Source: Liminaster sp017519885 (GTDB lineage: Bacteria; Bacteroidota; Bacteroidia; Bacteroidales; UBA3663). From it: a stretch of 64,000 bases of DNA. Positions 63,216 to 64,000 of the stretch are shown here, piece after piece. Within the stretch, counting starts at the first letter, position 1, and each line of letters opens with the position of its first letter. A program made the translations under genes and the position numbers. The notes beneath the pieces were generated by a model. That model saw only the letters and a list, made by a program, of their open reading frames with translations. It was not told the origin of the DNA and ran no database searches. Where the stretch lies: positions 48,973 through 112,972 of the forward strand of contig JAFWRO010000054.1 of NCBI GenBank assembly GCA_017519885.1, written 5' to 3'.

Positions 63216-63866
63216 GTCTAATACATATTGCCTATATGCATCACTTGCATGGAGTTTAACAATTTGTAAGTTGACATATTCTCCTGCTTCGCGCAATGTC
63301 CATTCAGCCGCCTTAAACCATTCCAGGGGAATATTATCGATTTCCTTTTCTGGTATAAAAGAAAACTCTGTAACAGGGATGTTGCCGACATTCTGCTTGA
63401 TCTTCGAAGAGATAATCCACAATTCTTCTACATCCTTGCTACTTTTTATCCTTCTGATCAAGTCTTCATTATCCAACATCCTCGGTGCATATAGGCGAAT
63501 TGCATCAATAAAATCATCCAACGACTTTTCACAACTCCACCAGATGTCTTTGATTAGATAATCGTCTTCCTTATATTTGGCAAGTTCTTCATCGGTCATA
63601 AGGAATCCGGGTCTTTCTTCGCAATCTTTAGGGATGTCGCCCCACGTACAATATATATTTGTTGTTTTTGACAAATACAAATCTGCAGTAAAGGCATCGT
63701 CATAATATCTATGTATGGTTAGCCCAACTGTCAGATAAAGGGAATCATCCACTTTCTTTGCGAAAAGTCCTTGTGCGCCACTTATAGAGTCTTTGAACCA
63801 GTGATAGCCAAGTTTCTCCATTTCAGGCTTTAACGCTTTAATTAGTTTTGCTTTTGTAAGTTTCAT
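63207..63866 (-). CDS. DUF4304-like uncharacterised protein
   Basis: 219 residues from the ATG at 63864-63866 (MKLTKAKLIKALKPEM), preferred to a TTG two codons upstream. No signal or membrane segment. The pattern of an N-terminal helix, GYHWFKDSISGAQGLFAKK, then beta strands with YYDDAFTADLYLS recalls DUF4304 and similar immunity-like folds, but the match is only by general look. It stands alone between the regulator gene (convergent, 16-bp gap) and the gene at the right edge. Codon use is more AT-rich than its left neighbours. Confidence 0.6.
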   Translation of the reverse strand: MKLTKAKLIKALKPEMEKLGYHWFKDSISGAQGLFAKKVDDSLYLTVGLTIHRYYDDAFTADLYLSKTTNIYCTWGDIPKDCEERPGFLMTDEELAKYKEDDYLIKDIWWSCEKSLDDFIDAIRLYAPRMLDNEDLIRRIKSSKDVEELWIISSKIKQNVGNIPVTEFSFIPEKEIDNIPLEWFKAAEWTLREAGEYVNLQIVKLHASDAYRQYVLDNP

Positions 63867-63917
63867 TTTCAACTAATTAATTGCTATTTGCCCATTATGA
63901 ATTGCTTTGTTAATAGC

Positions 63918-63962
63918 TTAGCCAATTATCAATTGTTAATTGTTAATTATTAATTGTTAATT
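63918..63962. repeat. Degenerate AATTGTTAATTG repeats
   Basis: Several overlapping copies of attgttaatt-like 7-mers between the DUF4304-like gene and the gene at the right edge. Simple AT-rich spacer; no other signal seen. Confidence 0.65.
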
Positions 63963-64000
63963 GCTTCCAGCTTTTTTCTTCTTTTTCTTCTTCTTTTTCT
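63957..64000 (-). CDS. C-terminal end of a gene entering from the right, poly-lysine tail
   Basis: On the minus strand one frame reads nine lysines, then Ala-Gly-Ser-Asn and TAA (stop at 63957-63959). Basic poly-lysine tails of this kind end several Bacteroidetes nucleic-acid-binding proteins. Only 14 codons are visible, and the purine run leaves other frames open too, so the identity is unknown. Confidence 0.4.
   Translation of the reverse strand, partial: KKKKKKKKKAGSN

Overview
The window reads as chromosomal DNA of a Bacteroidales bacterium, probably near Prevotellaceae or Muribaculaceae. Promoters repeatedly fit the Bacteroidetes pattern TTTG-(about 20 bp)-TAnnTTTG. Other signs are a Bacteroidetes-type MetRS with a KISTS signature, a fimbrillin-like lipoprotein, AraC-type regulators built onto TPR membrane proteins, and the common DUF4298 and YhcH families. 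The genus cannot be fixed by eye. I saw no rRNA or tRNA genes, CRISPR array, insertion sequence, prophage or replication origin.

Layout. 1-6566 (minus): metG (cut by the left edge) behind a polymer O-acetylation module of one MBOAT acyltransferase and two overlapping SGNH hydrolases. 6833-12547 (plus): lipoprotein, AddB-like nuclease, ECF sigma factor, probable anti-sigma protein and Spy/CpxP-like protein. 12722-15363: YhcH-family protein and glycogen branching enzyme, then an unusual 84-bp tandem repeat array. 15762-17623 (minus): glycosyltransferase/acetyltransferase fusion and a YqiA-like esterase. 17791-25418 (plus): a very tight run of upp, SulP transporter, YghO-like protein, MMPL exporter, acyl carrier protein and acyl-activating ligase. 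ruvA lies opposite at 25406-25999. 26174-31278: TolC, HlyD and two ABC-2 permeases, with no ATPase. 31523-43358: a 62-aa peptide, a fimbrillin-like lipoprotein and a 3537-residue surface protein. 43587-43898: DUF4298 protein.

43978-52123 is a complete hexuronate pathway. uxaA and uxaB run left; uxaC, kdgK, kdgA and a hexuronate-type MFS transporter run right from a shared divergent promoter region. Glucuronate or galacturonate would be imported, isomerised, reduced, dehydrated to KDG, phosphorylated and cleaved to pyruvate and glyceraldehyde 3-phosphate.

52510-63190 is the most interesting region. It holds a secreted beta-helix protein (possibly GH141-like), a YicI-type GH31 enzyme, a 1017-residue fusion of UroD-type methyltransferase, homocysteine methyltransferase and B12-binding domains, a sodium:solute symporter, and a membrane-anchored TPR/AraC regulator. 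I propose that it releases a methylated sugar or glycoside from plant glycan and passes the methyl group through cobalamin to homocysteine, giving methionine. That is inference; the domain order and operon layout are visible. A 9-bp repeat family that is intergenic near 29.9-30.0 kb also occurs in frame inside this fusion gene. The window ends with a DUF4304-like gene and the probable poly-lysine C-terminus of a gene that enters from the right.
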